The notes under the pieces are model-generated. The model saw only the letters and a program-made list of their open reading frames with translations. It was not told the DNA's origin and did not search any database. Below are positions 62,118-64,000 of a stretch of DNA of 64,000 nt, piece by piece. How positions within the stretch are numbered: the first letter of the stretch is position 1; each line of letters starts with the position of its first letter. Source of the DNA: Aplectana chamaeleonis (lineage: Eukaryota; Nematoda; Chromadorea; Rhabditida; Cosmocercidae); contig JAPDOI010000293.1 of assembly GCA_029168955.1 (NCBI GenBank), forward strand, positions 806,001-870,000, in the 5' to 3' direction. Made by a program: the position numbers and the translations under genes.

Positions 62118-62684
62118 AGGCATCGTACGCGCTGAAAACCATGTTTCGTTTTTGAGCGTTTTCAGTGGTTAGCATCCTATAGTAACTAAAGGTAGCGAAA
62201 AGCCCGCTCAAAAACGTTAACTTTTCAAGAAAAAACGTTTAAAAAAAACTTCTAAAAATCATTTGAAATTCGCGCCGCCATCGACTCAGGATAGTTACGC
62301 TGAGGGCGCAAGGAACAGTTCTACAATTCGTCCATTGGCGCAGCGTTGGAAGCAATCCACCGAGGAAGCCAATCTGCACACCGTCCTCGCTCGTTGTGTG
62401 ACGAGAATTTTCCAGTCGATAATGACACTTTCGTCCGACGGTGCGTCAGCGTACAGTGGCATGCCCTGTACTTAGCGACACGACGTTCTGCTCAAATATT
62501 GCGAAAGTGCCAAATGACTGACGGAAGGGCCGGCCCCCTTTGACGGAATTCCTTACTTTCCACTTCCTCTATGCTCACAATGGTACGTTTTTGAGCAGCC
62601 AAGCTCGTTGTACGTTCTCACAGGGGCGCGAGGAAGGGATTGAGCATAAAAAATGAAAAGTGGATTTCAGCGCGTACGATGCCT
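62118..62684. mobile_element. TTAA MITE, subfamily F (F2, 567 bp)
   Basis: The ends are AGGCATCGTACGCGCTGAAA and TTTCAGCGCGTACGATGCCT, with TTAA 62114-62117 and TTAA 62685-62688, the latter shared with D2. Confidence 0.85.
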
Positions 62685-62688
62685 TTAA

Positions 62689-63227
62689 AGGCAGTGGTCG
62701 CGCTCAAATATGCTCTTCTTCTTTTCCACTCTAAAACCTTTTCTGAGTATAGAGTAGTAGAACCTATGAGAAAAAATCGCGAAAAAAAACGCTGTTCTGG
62801 GCCAAATTTGAAGCCTGAACTTTCTTGTCTTTTGATGGTGGACGAGTCCACCCCACATCATCGGCATGGATGATCTCTAATATCAAGAACATCAGCTGGC
62901 TTGAAATTGAGTTTCAATCAATGAACCTCCGGATTTATGTACACATCTAGTCAAAAACATTGACTGAAGTGCTTGCTTTCATTGTTCAACTGTTTTATTA
63001 GGTAAATTTGCATTTATTTCTTCCTCTGAGTGTCGATGATTTTCGACGGCTTGGCATGAGACTGTGATCTTTCTGTGCACGTGTGCACGAACTAGGATTT
63101 TAGGGTCTTAATAAGTCTAATTCTAGCCCGTTTTTCACCGCGCTACCTTCATAGTTTTTGAGCTGTTTTTGATCTAAGCTGATTTTTGTAGTTTTTTCGA
63201 TAACGTTTTTCATCGCGATCACTGCCT
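62689..63227. mobile_element. TTAA MITE, subfamily D (D2)
   Basis: It begins AGGCAGTGGTCGCGCTCAAA and ends TTTTTCATCGCGATCACTGCCT, followed by TTAA 63228-63231. It is collinear with D1. The left terminus GCGCTCAAA partly resembles subfamily F/G ends. Confidence 0.85.
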
Positions 63228-63737
63228 TTAAGTGCGCCAGAACTGGGTTACCGTAATCTCACTCGAGTTGGCTCTGAATTTTTCCATGTTTAGACTCCAC
63301 TTTCGCTACATCTTGACAACCGGTGGTGCTGTTTTCCTGCTTTGTGGTCCAGGCAGATCCTCAACTGCTGGCCTCTGGAGAAGGACGGTGTGTGAAATAA
63401 GACACACCGCTCTCCACTTCTTTTATATTCTAGCCTTTATCTATTGGGTATCATCAATTTTGTTTACGAGAGCCGAATGGGGGATGTATAACATTATTCC
63501 TGAGATTACGGTAGCCCCGTTCTGGCGCACTTACCTTAGGTTTTTGTTTGGCTAAAAACGACTAGAACTTCGTTCAGAGTAAACGCAGACAGAATAAAGA
63601 GCATATTCGCCTTCTGCACCCACAATTTGTTCTAAGATTGTTCACTTTTATCGGAGCGGCAACTATCAAAATTACAATTTCCATTGTAAGAACACCATCA
63701 GCCACACTTTGTGACTAACGCAGAACACTTTTCAAAA
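63228..63737. other. Stretch with a short hairpin, no gene called
   Basis: The ORF 63232-63555 is hydrophobic but starts inside a MITE boundary and lacks an ATG near its start. A hairpin at about 63379-63416 pairs GGAGA-GGACGGTGTGT with ACACACCG-CTCTCC across GAAATAAG. Confidence 0.35.
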
Positions 63738-63845
63738 ATGCGCGTCTGGAACATTGCGTTCCTCGTTGCTTTATGCTGCTCGACCGTTATTGAAGGCTGG
63801 AAAAGTCGTTCAACAGACCTTGACGGAAAGACCGAATCCTCTTAA
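63738..63845 (+). CDS. Short ORF with predicted signal peptide (hypothetical secreted peptide)
   Basis: ATG 63738 opens a 35-residue frame: MRVWNIAFLVALCCSTVIEG followed by WKSRSTDLDGKTESS and TAA. The first 20 residues look like a classical signal peptide: Arg near the start, a hydrophobic core, and a small residue at the likely cleavage site after EG or before it. There is no acceptor immediately upstream and no homology is recognised. It might be the first exon of a longer gene if a donor precedes the stop, but no good GT was seen. Confidence 0.35.
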   Translation: MRVWNIAFLVALCCSTVIEGWKSRSTDLDGKTESS

Positions 63846-64000
63846 AGAAGATTGTTCCCACCGCTGGTACCCCCGTTATTCACAACTAGCGCCTATCTAT
63901 GAGCAGTGATGCATTAAATTTGTTTAGAAGAAAAATACTGGAAAAGGGACGCTCAGCACTGGAGAGCCCGGCTCCCTCACGCACTCGTCGGGTCGGCACA

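Noticed and set aside
63232..63555. 107-codon hydrophobic ORF
   Set aside because: Its first codons lie in a MITE flank and its start is not ATG; no family recognised.

Overview
The window reads as nuclear DNA of a nematode, most likely a strongylid (hookworm-like) parasite. The exons are short (57-180 nt) with TTTCAG-type acceptors. The one large gene is an ASK1/NSY-1 orthologue. The intergenic and intronic space is packed with mariner, Tc1, hAT, PIF/Harbinger-like, LINE, SINE and TTAA-flanked MITE copies. The species assignment is inference; no rRNA, functional tRNA, CRISPR array or bacterial-type operon was seen.

Layout. 1-1720: 3' part of a broken RTE-like LINE. 1814-2114: hAT-type MITE. 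2775-4575: TTAA MITE split by a dead mariner. 7432-45040 (+): an ASK1-type MAP3 kinase gene (nsy-1), reconstructed here as about 34 exons whose phases join except at one late junction and in an incomplete N-terminal region. Exons cluster at 21.4-28.2 kb (TPR-rich centre, PH-like domain, kinase) and 38.8-45.0 kb (C-terminal helices, coiled coil, SAM). The introns between hold a second dead mariner, a hAT relic, a 650-bp pyrimidine microsatellite, a SINE, nested Harbinger/LINE insertions and many TTAA MITEs. 45041-50166 is intergenic. 50167-55316 (-): a thioredoxin gene with the WCGPC active site, convergent to nsy-1; its first exon was not found. 55317-64000: a possible exon, a large Tc1-derived foldback, several more MITEs and two short ORFs with N-terminal hydrophobic segments.

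How the genes relate. In animals, reduced thioredoxin binds the N-terminal region of ASK1 and holds it inactive, and NSY-1 heads the SEK-1/PMK-1 p38 cascade in nematodes. The two recognisable host genes are therefore neighbours in the genome and known partners biochemically. Whether that is more than chance cannot be told from one window.

The least familiar material is a superfamily of TTAA-flanked MITEs whose terminal repeats all begin AGGC. At least seven sequence subfamilies are present, often abutting one another across a single shared TTAA, plus one 82-bp near-perfect palindrome made of little more than two such termini.
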